Assembly: GCA_902778995.1 (NCBI GenBank)
Contig: CACYZW010000002.1
Coordinates: 1-64,000, forward strand
DNA: 64,000 nucleotides
From: an uncultured Eubacteriales bacterium
GTDB taxonomy: Bacteria > Bacillota > Clostridia > Christensenellales > Aristaeellaceae
Direction: 5' to 3'
Shown here: positions 23,927 to 33,268 of the stretch, piece by piece
How the letters are laid out: each line of letters begins with the position of its first letter
Position numbering within the stretch: the stretch's first letter is position 1
Made by a program: the position numbers and the translations under genes
Notes under the pieces: model-generated
Databases searched by the model: none
Seen by the model: only the letters and a program-made list of their open reading frames with translations
What the model was told of the DNA's origin: nothing

Positions 23927-25095
23927 AGTGCTGGGCTATCATTGTGGCCGCAGGGCGGGGAACCCGTGCCGGCCTTGGCATGAACAAGGTATTTTACCCC
24001 GTCGATGGGCGATCGGCCCTCGGACGCTGCCTGGACGCAATCGAGCGCTCCGGGCGATTTGACGGGGCGGTCGTCGTCCTCTCCGCCGAGGATGAAGCGT
24101 GTTTTGCGGCGCTGCGGGACAGGGAAGGCCCCTTTGACATCGTAAAGGGGACGGCGCCTGGCGGAGAAACCCGGCGGGATTCCGTGCGCAACGGGCTGCT
24201 GAGGCTGCCGGAGGACACGGACATCGTAGCGATTCACGACGCTGCGCGCCCCTTTGTCAGCGCAAAAATCATCGATGCAACACTGGAATCCGCATGTTCC
24301 TGCGGCAGCGGCGTGATTTCGACGCCGGTGGTGGATACCATCAAACAGATCGGCGACGACGGTCACGTGACCACACTGGATCGAAACGCGCTGCGCGCCG
24401 TGCAGACGCCCCAGTGTTTTGACTACCGGAGCATATTGAAGGCTCATATCAGGGCCAGGGACGAGGGATTGACCGTGACGGACGACGCCATGCTGTACGA
24501 GCATTATTATGGGAACATCGGCCTTGTGACGACTGACGACGCGGCGGAGAACATCAAATTGACGACGAAGGCAGATTTTGACGCGCACAACAGAATGGAA
24601 ATGACGGATGTGCGGGTCGGCTACGGCTATGACGCCCACCGGCTGGTACAGGGGCGCAGATTGGTACTGTGCGGCGTGGAGATAGCCCACGACCGGGGTC
24701 TGGACGGCCATTCAGACGCGGATGTGGCCGTGCACGCATTGATGGATGCGCTGCTTGGCGCGCTGGCCCTGGGCGACATCGGCAGGCACTTTCCCGACAA
24801 CGATCCTCAATACAAGGACGCGGATTCCATGAAGCTCCTTGCGTCGGTGATGGGCCTGATTTCAAGAAAGGGCTATGCCGTGGGCAACGCGGACGTCACC
24901 ATCGTGGCCCAGAAGCCCAAACTCGCCGGATATATGGCCCGGATGCGCAGGAGACTGGCCGAGGGACTGGAGGTTGACGAGGATCGCGTGAACGTCAAGG
25001 CTACCACCACGGAGCGCATGGGCTTCGAGGGAGAGGAGCTGGGCATTTCTGCCCAGGCCACCGTATTGCTTTATCGAAAGGCAGGTATAAAATAA
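23923..25095 (+). CDS. ispDF: Bifunctional IspD-IspF enzyme of the MEP isoprenoid pathway
   Basis: The protein is 390 residues. Residues 1-220 are the IspD cytidylyltransferase (IIVAAGRGTRAGLGMNKVFYPVDG; later HDAARPFVS). It makes CDP-methylerythritol from CTP and MEP. Residues 228-390 are IspF (VGYGYDAHRL with metal-binding Asp and His; LDGHSDADVAVHAL; KATTTERMGF). It makes methylerythritol cyclodiphosphate. The fusion is well known in several bacteria. Translation is coupled to rqcP by ATGA. Gene mtnN follows after 2 bp. Confidence 0.94.
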   Translation: MKCWAIIVAAGRGTRAGLGMNKVFYPVDGRSALGRCLDAIERSGRFDGAVVVLSAEDEACFAALRDREGPFDIVKGTAPGGETRRDSVRNGLLRLPEDTDIVAIHDAARPFVSAKIIDATLESACSCGSGVISTPVVDTIKQIGDDGHVTTLDRNALRAVQTPQCFDYRSILKAHIRARDEGLTVTDDAMLYEHYYGNIGLVTTDDAAENIKLTTKADFDAHNRMEMTDVRVGYGYDAHRLVQGRRLVLCGVEIAHDRGLDGHSDADVAVHALMDALLGALALGDIGRHFPDNDPQYKDADSMKLLASVMGLISRKGYAVGNADVTIVAQKPKLAGYMARMRRRLAEGLEVDEDRVNVKATTTERMGFEGEELGISAQATVLLYRKAGIK

Positions 25096-25097
25096 AC

Positions 25098-25790
25098 ATG
25101 ATCGGAATTATATGCGCCCTTGAAATAGAGGCTGAAAAGCTAAAGGCGAACATGACTCAATCCGAGATCAGCCACATCGGCAGGCTCAGCTTTACATCCG
25201 GTGAACTGATGGGGCAAAAAACGGTTATCGGCATGGCGGGCATAGGCAAGGTCAACGCCGCCATGTGCGCGCAGGCCATGATCATGCGCTACGCGCCGTC
25301 GTTGATCGTCAATTCCGGCGTCGCGGGCAGCCTCAGCGCGCAGCTGAGCATCGGCGACATCGCCGTGGGCACGGGCGTGGTGGAGCACGATTTTGACACC
25401 ACCGCCGTAGGTGATCCGCCCGCGTTCTTTGCCGAGCTGAACGGCGATACCTTCCCCTGCGATAAGGATGCCGTCCGGGGTATTTTGCGCGCCGCCGAGA
25501 TCGAAGGCGTCCACGCTGTGCCCGCGAAGATAGCCTCAGGGGATCAATTCATCAGCGAGGCGTCCGTCAAGTCGCGCATCGTGGAACTGTTCGATGCCCA
25601 GGCCTGCGAAATGGAGGCTGGCGCGATTGCCCATGTATGCTACTATAACGGCGTCAGATGCGCTGTTATACGCGCCATCTCCGACAGCACCGACGGCGAA
25701 CATGAGGTGGAATTCTACAAGTTCCTGCCTGTCGCCGCCGACAATTCGGCCCGGGTAATGATGACCTTTTTGAAGGGGATGAGCGCATAA
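25098..25790 (+). CDS. mtnN: 5'-methylthioadenosine/S-adenosylhomocysteine nucleosidase
   Basis: The protein is 230 residues and cleaves MTA and SAH to adenine and a ribosyl product. The N-terminal ICALEIEAEKL includes the catalytic-region Glu. IVNSGVAGSL, ASGDQFI, the substrate-binding EMEAGAIAHVC and AISDSTDGE (catalytic Asp) follow. The length is normal. It starts 2 bp after ispDF with the end of that gene acting as ribosome-binding region (AAAGGCAGG). Three consecutive hairpins follow the stop codon. Confidence 0.93.
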   Translation: MIGIICALEIEAEKLKANMTQSEISHIGRLSFTSGELMGQKTVIGMAGIGKVNAAMCAQAMIMRYAPSLIVNSGVAGSLSAQLSIGDIAVGTGVVEHDFDTTAVGDPPAFFAELNGDTFPCDKDAVRGILRAAEIEGVHAVPAKIASGDQFISEASVKSRIVELFDAQACEMEAGAIAHVCYYNGVRCAVIRAISDSTDGEHEVEFYKFLPVAADNSARVMMTFLKGMSA

Positions 25791-25830
25791 ACTGCTACTG
25801 CTCAGCCTCCGGCTTCACTGTAACGGTCAA

Positions 25831-25937
25831 AAGGGGACAGGTTCCCCTTCAAACAGGCGCGGCGGTTCAGTCCGAAGGATTGAACCGTCCGCGTCCCGAC
25901 CTTTGGCCGGGGTGGAAAACCCGAAGGGTTTTCCACC
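25831..25937 (+). terminator. Three consecutive hairpins between mtnN and ctsR
   Basis: Stem 1 is AAGGGGA (25831-25837) with 25843-25849. Stem 2 is CGGTTCAGTCC (25863-25873) with 25877-25887, loop GAA. Stem 3 is GGTGGAAAACCC (25911-25922) with 25926-25937, loop GAA. Stems 2 and 3 both close on a CC-GAA-GG triloop. A T-rich stretch follows only later. The rest of the 360-bp gap holds the ctsR promoter. Confidence 0.5.
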
Positions 25938-26092
25938 TTGACAACCCCCCTGACAGGTTTTGCTTGATTATTGAAAAGAATCTGACCTCAAAATGGTTGA
26001 GGGGCCGGCGTCCACGCTGACCCCGAATGGAAACGGGAACCCTGGCCTGTAAACTGAAAACCAAAATAGTCAGTAAAAATCAAATTTACCTC

Positions 26093-26121
26093 TTGCAAAA
26101 ATCACGGATGTGGTATATAAT
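26093..26121 (+). promoter_or_regulatory. SigA promoter of the ctsR operon
   Basis: TTGCAA (26093-26098) and TATAAT (26116-26121) are spaced by 17 bp. They lie 30 bp upstream of the ctsR ATG. Confidence 0.8.
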
Positions 26122-26138
26122 AGTCAAAGATGGTCAAT
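26122..26138 (+). promoter_or_regulatory. CtsR operator
   Basis: AGTCAAAGATGGTCAAT matches the known CtsR heptad direct repeat (RGTCAAA-NAN-RGTCAAA) at 16 of 17 positions. It starts one base after the -10 and covers the likely start site. Binding there would block transcription, giving autoregulation. Confidence 0.85.
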
Positions 26139-26150
26139 GGAGGCGATTAT

Positions 26151-26633
26151 ATGGCACAGCTCAGTGATAATATCGAAAAATTTATCAAAGAACTGATGCG
26201 AGAGGACGCACATATCGAATTGCGCCGCAATGAATTGGCTCATCATTTCGGTTGCGCGCCTTCACAGATCAATTATGTGCTCGCCACCCGGTTTTCCGTG
26301 GATCATGGCTATATCATCGAATCGCGGCGTGGCGGCGGCGGATTTGTGCGCATCGTTCGCATGACGGCGCGGGACGAACCGAATTTCCTTGAAACGCTGC
26401 TGAACCGGATCGGCAATTCCGTGGACGAGGAGACCGCCAATGCGATCATTTCCAACATGTATGAGCGCAAGATGCTCACCGCACGTGAGGCGGCGCTGAT
26501 GCGCTCTGCAGTTTCCCGCAACGCCCTCGCGCTGCCCATCAGTGCAAAAGACGTGCTTCGCGCTGCGGTATTCAAAAACATGCTTATACAGGTATTCAAG
26601 AATCTCGAGGAGGGTGAGCGCGATGATGTGTGA
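26151..26633 (+). CDS. ctsR: CtsR heat-shock repressor
   Basis: The protein is 160 residues. The N-terminal winged helix carries LSDNIEKFIKELM and RNELAHHFGCAPSQINYVL. The tetraglycine wing (RRGGGGFVRI) is typical of CtsR and serves as the temperature sensor in Bacillus. The C-terminal domain follows, with REAALMRSAV. ATG 26151 follows GGAGG; an ATG at 26130 lies within the operator and is rejected. The stop overlaps the mcsA start. Confidence 0.95.
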   Translation: MAQLSDNIEKFIKELMREDAHIELRRNELAHHFGCAPSQINYVLATRFSVDHGYIIESRRGGGGFVRIVRMTARDEPNFLETLLNRIGNSVDEETANAIISNMYERKMLTAREAALMRSAVSRNALALPISAKDVLRAAVFKNMLIQVFKNLEEGERDDV

Positions 26634-27210
26634 GGATTGCGGCATCAGACCCGCCAAATTTCACCTGATGACGATTATCAACGGAGATCGCGTCGAAAGG
26701 AATCTTTGCCCGACGTGTATGGCAAAGCATCAAAAGCAGATTCCCGGCATTGACTTTTCCAATCTGGCAGGCATACTGAACAGCATACTGGAAAACCGGG
26801 GCTCCCGGGAAAGCGAACGGGATGACGCCGAATACGAAGCACTTGTGTGCGAACAGTGCGGCATGACCTATGCCGAATTCCACAAGTGCGGAATGCTGGG
26901 CTGTGCCAACTGCTACCAGGCGTTCAAAACGCCGTTGAACGCCCTGCTGCAGCGGGTGCACGGCAATACCCAACATGCGGGCCGCGTTCCCGGAGGCGTG
27001 CACAGCGGCACTTCCATCCGCATGAACATCGACCGGCTGAAGCAAATGCTGCAAAAAGCCATAAAGGACGAGGAATACGAGCAGGCCGCCAAGCTGCGGG
27101 ACACCATACGCGCCCTGAGCATACAGCTGGATCGGAAGGAATCGGATATCAAGGTCAGACCCCACGAACGGCTTGAAAACAACGGGGAGGGGGCGGACGA
27201 CAATGTATGA
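26623..27210 (+). CDS. mcsA: McsA, zinc-binding activator of McsB
   Basis: The protein is 195 residues. Four CxxC pairs (CEDC, CPTC, CEQC, CANC) form two zinc-binding sites. A UVR motif near the C-terminus (LKQMLQKAIKDEEYEQAAKLRD) resembles the linker of ClpC and UvrB. McsA activates the arginine kinase McsB and delivers substrates to ClpC. Start ATG 26623 (or 26626) follows GAGGAGGG and overlaps the end of ctsR; the mcsA end overlaps mcsB by 8 bp. Confidence 0.94.
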   Translation: MMCEDCGIRPAKFHLMTIINGDRVERNLCPTCMAKHQKQIPGIDFSNLAGILNSILENRGSRESERDDAEYEALVCEQCGMTYAEFHKCGMLGCANCYQAFKTPLNALLQRVHGNTQHAGRVPGGVHSGTSIRMNIDRLKQMLQKAIKDEEYEQAAKLRDTIRALSIQLDRKESDIKVRPHERLENNGEGADDNV

Positions 27211-28228
27211 ATATGTGCTTGCGCCGGAGCAGGATGTGGTCATTTCCAGCCGGGTCAGGCTCTCCCGAAATTACGAGGACCTGCCCTTTTCGCCAAAGCT
27301 CACCCCGGAATACTCCGAGGAGGTCATCGAGCGCACGGTAGACGCCGTGTTCAAGACGGAGAACGGATCCGCTTTTACGCTGCTTCGCATGAGCGAGCTG
27401 GAGGAGGACGCGCGTTCGCGCCTCGTGGAGCATCATCTGATCAGCTACGACCTGCTTAAATTTGTCAACCGGTCTGCGGCGATGGTGTCCTCGGCAGGCA
27501 CCGTCACCGTGATGCTGAACGAAGAGGATCACGTGCGCTTTCAGGGGCTTTTGCCCGGTCTCCAACTTGAGCGTTCTGCTGAGATGGCGTTAAAGCTGGA
27601 CGAAGCGTTGGAGACGCGGTATCCCTTCGCCTTCGACCACCAATGGGGGTTTTTGACAGCGTGCCCTGCCAATACGGGCACCGGCATGCGCGCCAGCGTC
27701 ATACTGCATCTGCCGGCGATGTCGGCCAACGGACAGATGGGCGCTGTGATGCAGACCATCGCCAAGCTCGGCCTGACCATCCGCGGGCTCTACGGCGAGG
27801 GCAGCGAAGCCCAGGGCCACCTGTACCAGCTGTCCAACCAGGCGACGCTTGGCCGAAGCGAGGAGGACGTGATCCACGCGCTCACGGGAGCGACGAACCA
27901 GATCGTGGAACACGAGCGCAGCATGCGGGAAAGCGTCGAAAAGAAGGATATGTTGCAGCTTCAGGATAGGCTCATGCGATCCTGGGGAGAATTGATGTAT
28001 GCGCGGCTGATGACCGCAAAAGAGTTCATGACCCGCTATTCCGACATACGCTATGCGGCCAGCATGGGCTATCTGCACGCGCCGCTGCCGGGTCTGGACA
28101 CGCTGATGATGGACGTGCAGCCCGGTTCGCTGGGCGTCAGGGCGGGCAAGCTGATCAGCCCGAGAGAATCAGAAATATTGCGGGCTAAGATCCTGCGCGA
28201 GGAGCTGCAGGCTCTGGTGGCAGAATAG
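27203..28228 (+). CDS. mcsB: McsB protein arginine kinase
   Basis: The protein is 341 residues. The phosphagen-kinase fold shows SSRVRLSRNYEDLPF, the NEEDHVRFQ loop, LTACPANTGTGMRASV and RGLYGEGSEA. McsB phosphorylates arginines on damaged proteins, marking them for ClpC-ClpP. The length is close to that of the Bacillus protein. ATG 27203 lies inside the end of mcsA, so translation is coupled. The clpC start follows after 42 bp. Confidence 0.95.
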   Translation: MYEYVLAPEQDVVISSRVRLSRNYEDLPFSPKLTPEYSEEVIERTVDAVFKTENGSAFTLLRMSELEEDARSRLVEHHLISYDLLKFVNRSAAMVSSAGTVTVMLNEEDHVRFQGLLPGLQLERSAEMALKLDEALETRYPFAFDHQWGFLTACPANTGTGMRASVILHLPAMSANGQMGAVMQTIAKLGLTIRGLYGEGSEAQGHLYQLSNQATLGRSEEDVIHALTGATNQIVEHERSMRESVEKKDMLQLQDRLMRSWGELMYARLMTAKEFMTRYSDIRYAASMGYLHAPLPGLDTLMMDVQPGSLGVRAGKLISPRESEILRAKILREELQALVAE

Positions 28229-28270
28229 GCGTTGGATGTGAAAAAGTGGTTATTGTATTGGAGGTTATAA

Positions 28271-30742
28271 ATGGCATATTACGCGAAATTCACTGAGCGT
28301 GGACAACACGCTCTGATGGCCGCTCAAAGGGAAGCGGCGGAGCTGGGACGCACGTATGTGGGTACCGAGCATCTCCTGCTGGGCGTGCTGACCGAGCCGG
28401 GCGGAGCGAAGCCCGTGCTGCGGGGCATTACGCTGGAAGCGGTTCGGGAGGAAATACTGCAGATCCTCGGTCGCGGCGATGAAATCGTCGAGGGCAAGCA
28501 GATGGTCTACACGCCGAGGACAAAAAAGGTGCTGGAACAGAGCGTCCGAGAGGCGCGTGAATTAAAGCAGAACTACGTCAGCACCGAACATATACTGCTT
28601 GCGCTGATGCGTGAGCGGGAGGGCGTGGCCGCCCATGTGCTGATCAAGCTGGGGATGGATTTGTCAAAGGCGCGGGACGAATTGCTGCGCATATTGACCG
28701 GCGCGGAGGAAGAAACCTCCGGGGGCGGCAATGGCGCGGCAGCCGATACCCCGACGCTCAATCAATACTCCCGCGATCTGACCGCCATGGCGCGCGGTGG
28801 CGAACTCGATCCCGTGGTGGGTCGCGCCAATGAAATCGAGCGCATTGTACAGATATTGTCCCGCAGGCGCAAAAACAATCCCGTTTTGATCGGCGAACCC
28901 GGCGTCGGCAAATCCGCCATCGTGGAAGGACTTGCCCAGATGATCGTCGAAGACAGAGCGCCTGAGATCCTCCGTGGAAAGCGCGTGGTTTCATTGGACC
29001 TCGCCAGCATGGTGGCTGGCGCGAAGTATCGGGGCGAATTTGAAGAGCGCCTGAAGCGGGTCATGGGTGAGATCAAGAGCGCGGGCAACGTGATACTGTT
29101 CATCGACGAGCTGCACACCCTCATCGGCGCGGGCGCATCGGAGGGCGCGATTGACGCGGCAAACATACTGAAACCGTCCCTGGCCAGGGGCGAGCTGCAA
29201 TGCATCGGCGCGACGACGTTGAACGAGTACCACAAGCACATCGAAAAGGATGCGGCCCTGGAGCGCCGCTTCCAGCCGGTCAAGGTCTCCGAGCCGACCC
29301 GCGAAGAATCCGTGGCCATACTCAAGGGCCTGCGGGATCGCTACGAGGCGCATCATCGTGTGCGCATCACCGACGAGGCCATTTCCGCCGCGGTATTCCT
29401 TTCGGACCGCTATATCTCCGACCGCTGTCTGCCGGACAAGGCCATCGACCTGATCGACGAGGCGGCGTCGAGCGTGCGCATCAAGGCGTTTACCGCACCG
29501 CCGGATATGAAGCAGCAGCAGGAGCGCCTGGATGCCCTGAACAAGGAGACCGAGGAAGCCGTGGCCCACGAGGATTTCGAAAAGGCGGCCAGGCTCCGGG
29601 ACAGCAAAAAGGCGCTGCAAAACGAGATGGCTCAGCGCAGGAGCGAATGGGAGCAGATCCGAAACAGCAGGGTCGAGACCGTGGGCGAGGAAGAGGTCGC
29701 CCAGATCGTCTGCGCGTGGACGGGCATTCCGGTGTCGAAAATCACGGAGGATGAGTCCCGCAGGCTGGTCAATCTGGAAGCAGTGCTGCATGAACGTGTC
29801 ATCGGCCAGGAGGAGGCTGTGGCTTCCGTCGCCAGGGCCATTCGCCGTGCCCGGGCGGGGCTCAAGGACCCCAATCGGCCTATCGGTTCCTTCATCTTCC
29901 TGGGGCCCACCGGCGTTGGCAAGACCGAGCTCTGCAAGGCGCTCGCAGAAGCGCTGTTCGGCAACGAGGACAGCATGATTCGAATCGACATGTCCGAGTA
30001 TATGGAAAAGCACTCCGTGTCCCGCATGATCGGCTCGCCTCCGGGCTATGTGGGGCATGACGAAGGCGGCCAGCTCACCGAGAAAGTCAGGCGCAAGCCC
30101 TATTCGGTCATACTGCTGGATGAGGTTGAAAAGGCCCATCCGGACGTGTTCAATATCCTGCTTCAAATCCTGGAGGACGGACGCCTGACCGACGGCCAGG
30201 GCAGGGTGGTTGATTTCAAGAATACCGTCATCGTGATGACCAGCAACGCTGGTGCGCATGCCCTTAAAAAGCAGCGCAGCATGGGCTTTGGCGGCTCCGT
30301 CGACAGTGCGCGCACCTATGAGACCATGAAGGAAAACATCATGGGCGAGGTGAAGAACATATTCAGGCCGGAGTTCCTGAACCGTGTGGACGAGATCATC
30401 GTATTCCACGCCCTGGAGCAGCATGAGATCGACGCAATCGCGCGGCTGCTGCTCCGACAGGTCTGCGCTCGGCTGGCAGAACGCGGCATTGAGCTGGAAG
30501 TGGATGAATCCGCGCTCAGCGTCATAAGCGGCGCGGGTTACGACATGCAATACGGTGCGCGTCCACTGCGCCGCGCGATACAGCGCATGGTGGAGGATGC
30601 CCTCAGCGAGGAAATCCTGCTGGGCAAAATCCGCATTGGAGATCGCGTGCGCGTTTCTGCGGAAGGGGATCATCTCACGTTTAAGCCGATAGAACAAGAG
30701 GAAAGGGAGCTTCTGTGCATCGGTCAACCAAACAGCGACTGA
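28271..30742 (+). CDS. clpC: ClpC AAA+ unfoldase
   Basis: The protein is 823 residues. Two Clp-N repeats (residues 1-145) are followed by AAA-1 with Walker A GEPGVGKS and FIDELHTL. The UVR-containing middle domain ([20 protein letters not shown]) binds McsA/MecA-type adaptors. AAA-2 has GPTGVGKT and [11 protein letters not shown]. ClpC feeds substrates to ClpP. TTGGAGG precedes the ATG. Its last 19 bp overlap the 3' end of the penicillin-binding protein gene on the other strand. Confidence 0.96.
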   Translation: MAYYAKFTERGQHALMAAQREAAELGRTYVGTEHLLLGVLTEPGGAKPVLRGITLEAVREEILQILGRGDEIVEGKQMVYTPRTKKVLEQSVREARELKQNYVSTEHILLALMREREGVAAHVLIKLGMDLSKARDELLRILTGAEEETSGGGNGAAADTPTLNQYSRDLTAMARGGELDPVVGRANEIERIVQILSRRRKNNPVLIGEPGVGKSAIVEGLAQMIVEDRAPEILRGKRVVSLDLASMVAGAKYRGEFEERLKRVMGEIKSAGNVILFIDELHTLIGAGASEGAIDAANILKPSLARGELQCIGATTLNEYHKHIEKDAALERRFQPVKVSEPTREESVAILKGLRDRYEAHHRVRITDEAISAAVFLSDRYISDRCLPDKAIDLIDEAASSVRIKAFTAPPDMKQQQERLDALNKETEEAVAHEDFEKAARLRDSKKALQNEMAQRRSEWEQIRNSRVETVGEEEVAQIVCAWTGIPVSKITEDESRRLVNLEAVLHERVIGQEEAVASVARAIRRARAGLKDPNRPIGSFIFLGPTGVGKTELCKALAEALFGNEDSMIRIDMSEYMEKHSVSRMIGSPPGYVGHDEGGQLTEKVRRKPYSVILLDEVEKAHPDVFNILLQILEDGRLTDGQGRVVDFKNTVIVMTSNAGAHALKKQRSMGFGGSVDSARTYETMKENIMGEVKNIFRPEFLNRVDEIIVFHALEQHEIDAIARLLLRQVCARLAERGIELEVDESALSVISGAGYDMQYGARPLRRAIQRMVEDALSEEILLGKIRIGDRVRVSAEGDHLTFKPIEQEERELLCIGQPNSD

Positions 30743-33105
30743 GGGGCGGTTTCCTCTACAACAGCGGGCATCGACGGGGCTTCGGCTTCGCCGATGCCCA
30801 TTATCGTGTTCAGCAGGCCGCCGGGGGCATAGGCGACGCTCTGGCTGACTGGGCCGGCGAGCAGCTCTCCCCGGGCATATAGCAAGCCGTTCCTGGGCAG
30901 CAGCGCATAGCTTGCGCGCCGTGAAAGGTCACATGCATCGTCTGCATATCTCAGCTCCCGGCCTGCTTCGCCCCGCAGCACGGCCACCTCGGCGCTCTCG
31001 CCGTCAACAGTTCGGGTAAGCACGTATTCTGTATTTGAATCCTGAGGTGTAAACGCCAGTACAGGTATCTGACCGGGCTTTGTGAGCAGGCGAAAATCCC
31101 GAACCGGGGAAGGCGCGTTCCAATGCCCCGAAAACTGCGTCGGCGCTTCGCCCTCGCGGAAAAGCTCGAGCCGGGTATACTCCGGCGGCGTGCGCCCGGT
31201 GCTGAGCAGCACCGCCTGATCGTCCTCAAGCGCCACGCTGTCCAGCAGCACCTGTTTGACGCCGCCCGGACGTTTGAAGTCTTTTTTCGAGATTTGACTG
31301 GAAACATCGCCCATGAACGCCGCGCAAAGCCGCGCGGGATAGCCGCTGCCACCCTCGGAGGCGGGAAGGCTGTTGCCCGCGCCAGGGTTATCGAAACCCA
31401 TCCATACGCATACGGCCGCTTCGGGCGTGTAGGCGACGGTCCATATGTCCCTGGTGCCGGACGTTCCCTCTGCCACCGTACCCGTCTTGCCTGCGATGGG
31501 CATGCCACAGGCGGAGAGCGCCCTGGCGCTGCCCTTTGTGGCGGCGGTTTTCAGCATATCTGTAATCATATAGGCTGTTTCCGGGCTGACTGCCCGATTT
31601 GTTTTTTGGGGCGAGCGATACACCACGCGCCCGTCGCCGTCTTCAATCCATCGTATGGCGTGTGCCGTCACCTGTTCGCCGCCGTTGGCCAGCGCACAGT
31701 AGGCCGCGCACAGCTGAACGGGAGAAACGCCATAGGTCAGCGAACCGAGCGCAAGGGAGAGATTGGCGTCCGCGTTGTCCAAGGGCAGACCGAAGCGCTG
31801 GGCATAGGTTCGCAGCGTTGAAACGCCGATGGTATCTGCCAGAGCTACGGTGGCCACGTTCAGCGAACGGGACAGTGCCTCGCGCAGCGTCACCCTGCCA
31901 TAGCTGACGCCGCCGGCATTTCCGGGGGCATAGCCTCCGGCGAAGGTTCGGGGGGTGTCGTCGATGATCGACGAGGGCAGATAGCCGCATGCGTCTATGG
32001 CGGCCGCGTAGGTGGAGACCGGCTTGATGGCGGAGCCCGGCTGTCGGCGCATGGCTGTGGCGCGGTTCAGCCCCCTTTTCACGTCGTATCGCCTGCCGCC
32101 GATCACAGCCTGCAGCTCTCCGCTTTCGGTGTTCAGCGCGGCGAGCGCCGCTTGAACCGGCGTGCCGTCCGCGCCTTCACCGGGAAACCGCGTTTCATCT
32201 TCAAACAACGCCTCCGCCGCAGTTTGCATTCGAGGGTTCAGCGCGGTGTGAATCGCGTATCGGCCAGACATGAGTTCGTCCGCAGAGACATTCAACAAAA
32301 CCGTAGCCTCGTCAATCACAGCATCCATGTACCAGGCGAATTGGCCATCCTCCGCGTTCGAGGCGAGGCGCACGTCCTCGGCCTGGGCATGCTTCCGCTG
32401 CTTGTCGGAGATCATGCCGTTGTTTTCCATGATTTGCAATATGGCGTTGCGCCGCGAGATGGCCCTATTCATGTTCAGATGAGGCGCATAGGAGGAAGGC
32501 GATTTGATGACGCCTGCAAGGAGCGCGCCCTCGGAAAGCGTCAGCTGGGAGGCGGACTTGTCAAAATAGGCGTTGGAGGCCGCTTCGATCCCATAGGCTC
32601 CATGGCCGAAATAAACGGCGTTCAAATAAGCCTCCAGTATATGCGCCTTGTCCATGACGCGCTCCAGCTGCAGGGCCAGGACGATCTCCTGCGCCTTTCT
32701 GGAAATGGTTTTGACCTGGCTCAGATGGGTCAGCTTGATCAACTGCTGGGTAATCGTAGAGCCGCCCTGGGCGTAGCTCAGGGTGCGTATATCCTGCCAA
32801 AGCGCCCCCAGAAGCCTGTGGAAATCCACGCCGTGATGTCTGTAAAAGCGCAAATCCTCAGCGGCGATAAAGGCCTGCTGCACATGCTCCGGAATGCTGG
32901 ACAATCCCACCCAGATCCTGTTTTCGCTGCCGTGCAGCGCGCCAACAGTCACATCGTCCTGGTCGTAGACTGTCGTCGTCCCGGACATCTGTTCGATTTT
33001 GGACAGATCGAGCCTTTTCCAATGGGGCAGATCGAGCCGCCACAGCAGCAAAGCGCACGCAATCAGCGCTGTGAAGCCCAGGCCAATCAACAGCTTCTTT
33101 TTCAT
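30724..33105 (-). CDS. Class A penicillin-binding protein (transglycosylase-transpeptidase)
   Basis: The protein is 793 residues. An N-terminal membrane anchor is followed by a GT51 glycosyltransferase domain (AFIAAEDLRFYRHHGVD; QGGSTITQQLIK; AYLNAVYFGHGAYGIEAA). The transpeptidase domain has the Ser nucleophile motif SAIK (RQPGSAIKPVSTYA), SLN (SRSLNVATVALAD) and KTGT (IAGKTGTVAEG). Both activities look intact, so it polymerises and cross-links peptidoglycan outside the membrane. The region after about residue 630 is divergent and of unknown role. GGAGGGG lies upstream of the ATG. It is monocistronic and convergent with clpC. Confidence 0.92.
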   Translation of the reverse strand: MKKKLLIGLGFTALIACALLLWRLDLPHWKRLDLSKIEQMSGTTTVYDQDDVTVGALHGSENRIWVGLSSIPEHVQQAFIAAEDLRFYRHHGVDFHRLLGALWQDIRTLSYAQGGSTITQQLIKLTHLSQVKTISRKAQEIVLALQLERVMDKAHILEAYLNAVYFGHGAYGIEAASNAYFDKSASQLTLSEGALLAGVIKSPSSYAPHLNMNRAISRRNAILQIMENNGMISDKQRKHAQAEDVRLASNAEDGQFAWYMDAVIDEATVLLNVSADELMSGRYAIHTALNPRMQTAAEALFEDETRFPGEGADGTPVQAALAALNTESGELQAVIGGRRYDVKRGLNRATAMRRQPGSAIKPVSTYAAAIDACGYLPSSIIDDTPRTFAGGYAPGNAGGVSYGRVTLREALSRSLNVATVALADTIGVSTLRTYAQRFGLPLDNADANLSLALGSLTYGVSPVQLCAAYCALANGGEQVTAHAIRWIEDGDGRVVYRSPQKTNRAVSPETAYMITDMLKTAATKGSARALSACGMPIAGKTGTVAEGTSGTRDIWTVAYTPEAAVCVWMGFDNPGAGNSLPASEGGSGYPARLCAAFMGDVSSQISKKDFKRPGGVKQVLLDSVALEDDQAVLLSTGRTPPEYTRLELFREGEAPTQFSGHWNAPSPVRDFRLLTKPGQIPVLAFTPQDSNTEYVLTRTVDGESAEVAVLRGEAGRELRYADDACDLSRRASYALLPRNGLLYARGELLAGPVSQSVAYAPGGLLNTIMGIGEAEAPSMPAVVEETAPQSLFG

Positions 33106-33193
33106 CGTTCAATCCACCCCTCCGTTTCGAAGCGTCTCTTTCTATGCTTTCCCATTTGCGGCGATTTTAGACACGTATGCCAGAAGTTGTTCG

Positions 33194-33222
33194 TGGACAA
33201 TATGCCGCGCTCGTCGTACAAT
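33194..33222 (+). promoter_or_regulatory. Promoter of the FtsH-like gene
   Basis: TGGACA (33194-33199) and TACAAT (33217-33222) are spaced by 17 bp. They lie 47 bp before the TTG start at 33269. Confidence 0.65.
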
Positions 33223-33268
33223 GGTACAGGCATATATAAATACCGCGTATATGGGAGAGGTGGTTTCC

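Noticed and set aside
22924..24711. 595-residue minus-strand open frame opposite yabN, hup, rqcP and ispDF
   Set aside because: It overlaps four well-supported plus-strand genes, has no domain and no ribosome-binding site; it is a GC-driven shadow frame.
26130..26150. Upstream ATG for ctsR at 26130
   Set aside because: It lies within the CtsR operator and has no ribosome-binding site; ATG 26151 follows GGAGG.
28991..30727. 578-residue minus-strand open frame opposite clpC
   Set aside because: Shadow of clpC codon usage; composition is His/Arg-rich without any recognisable fold.
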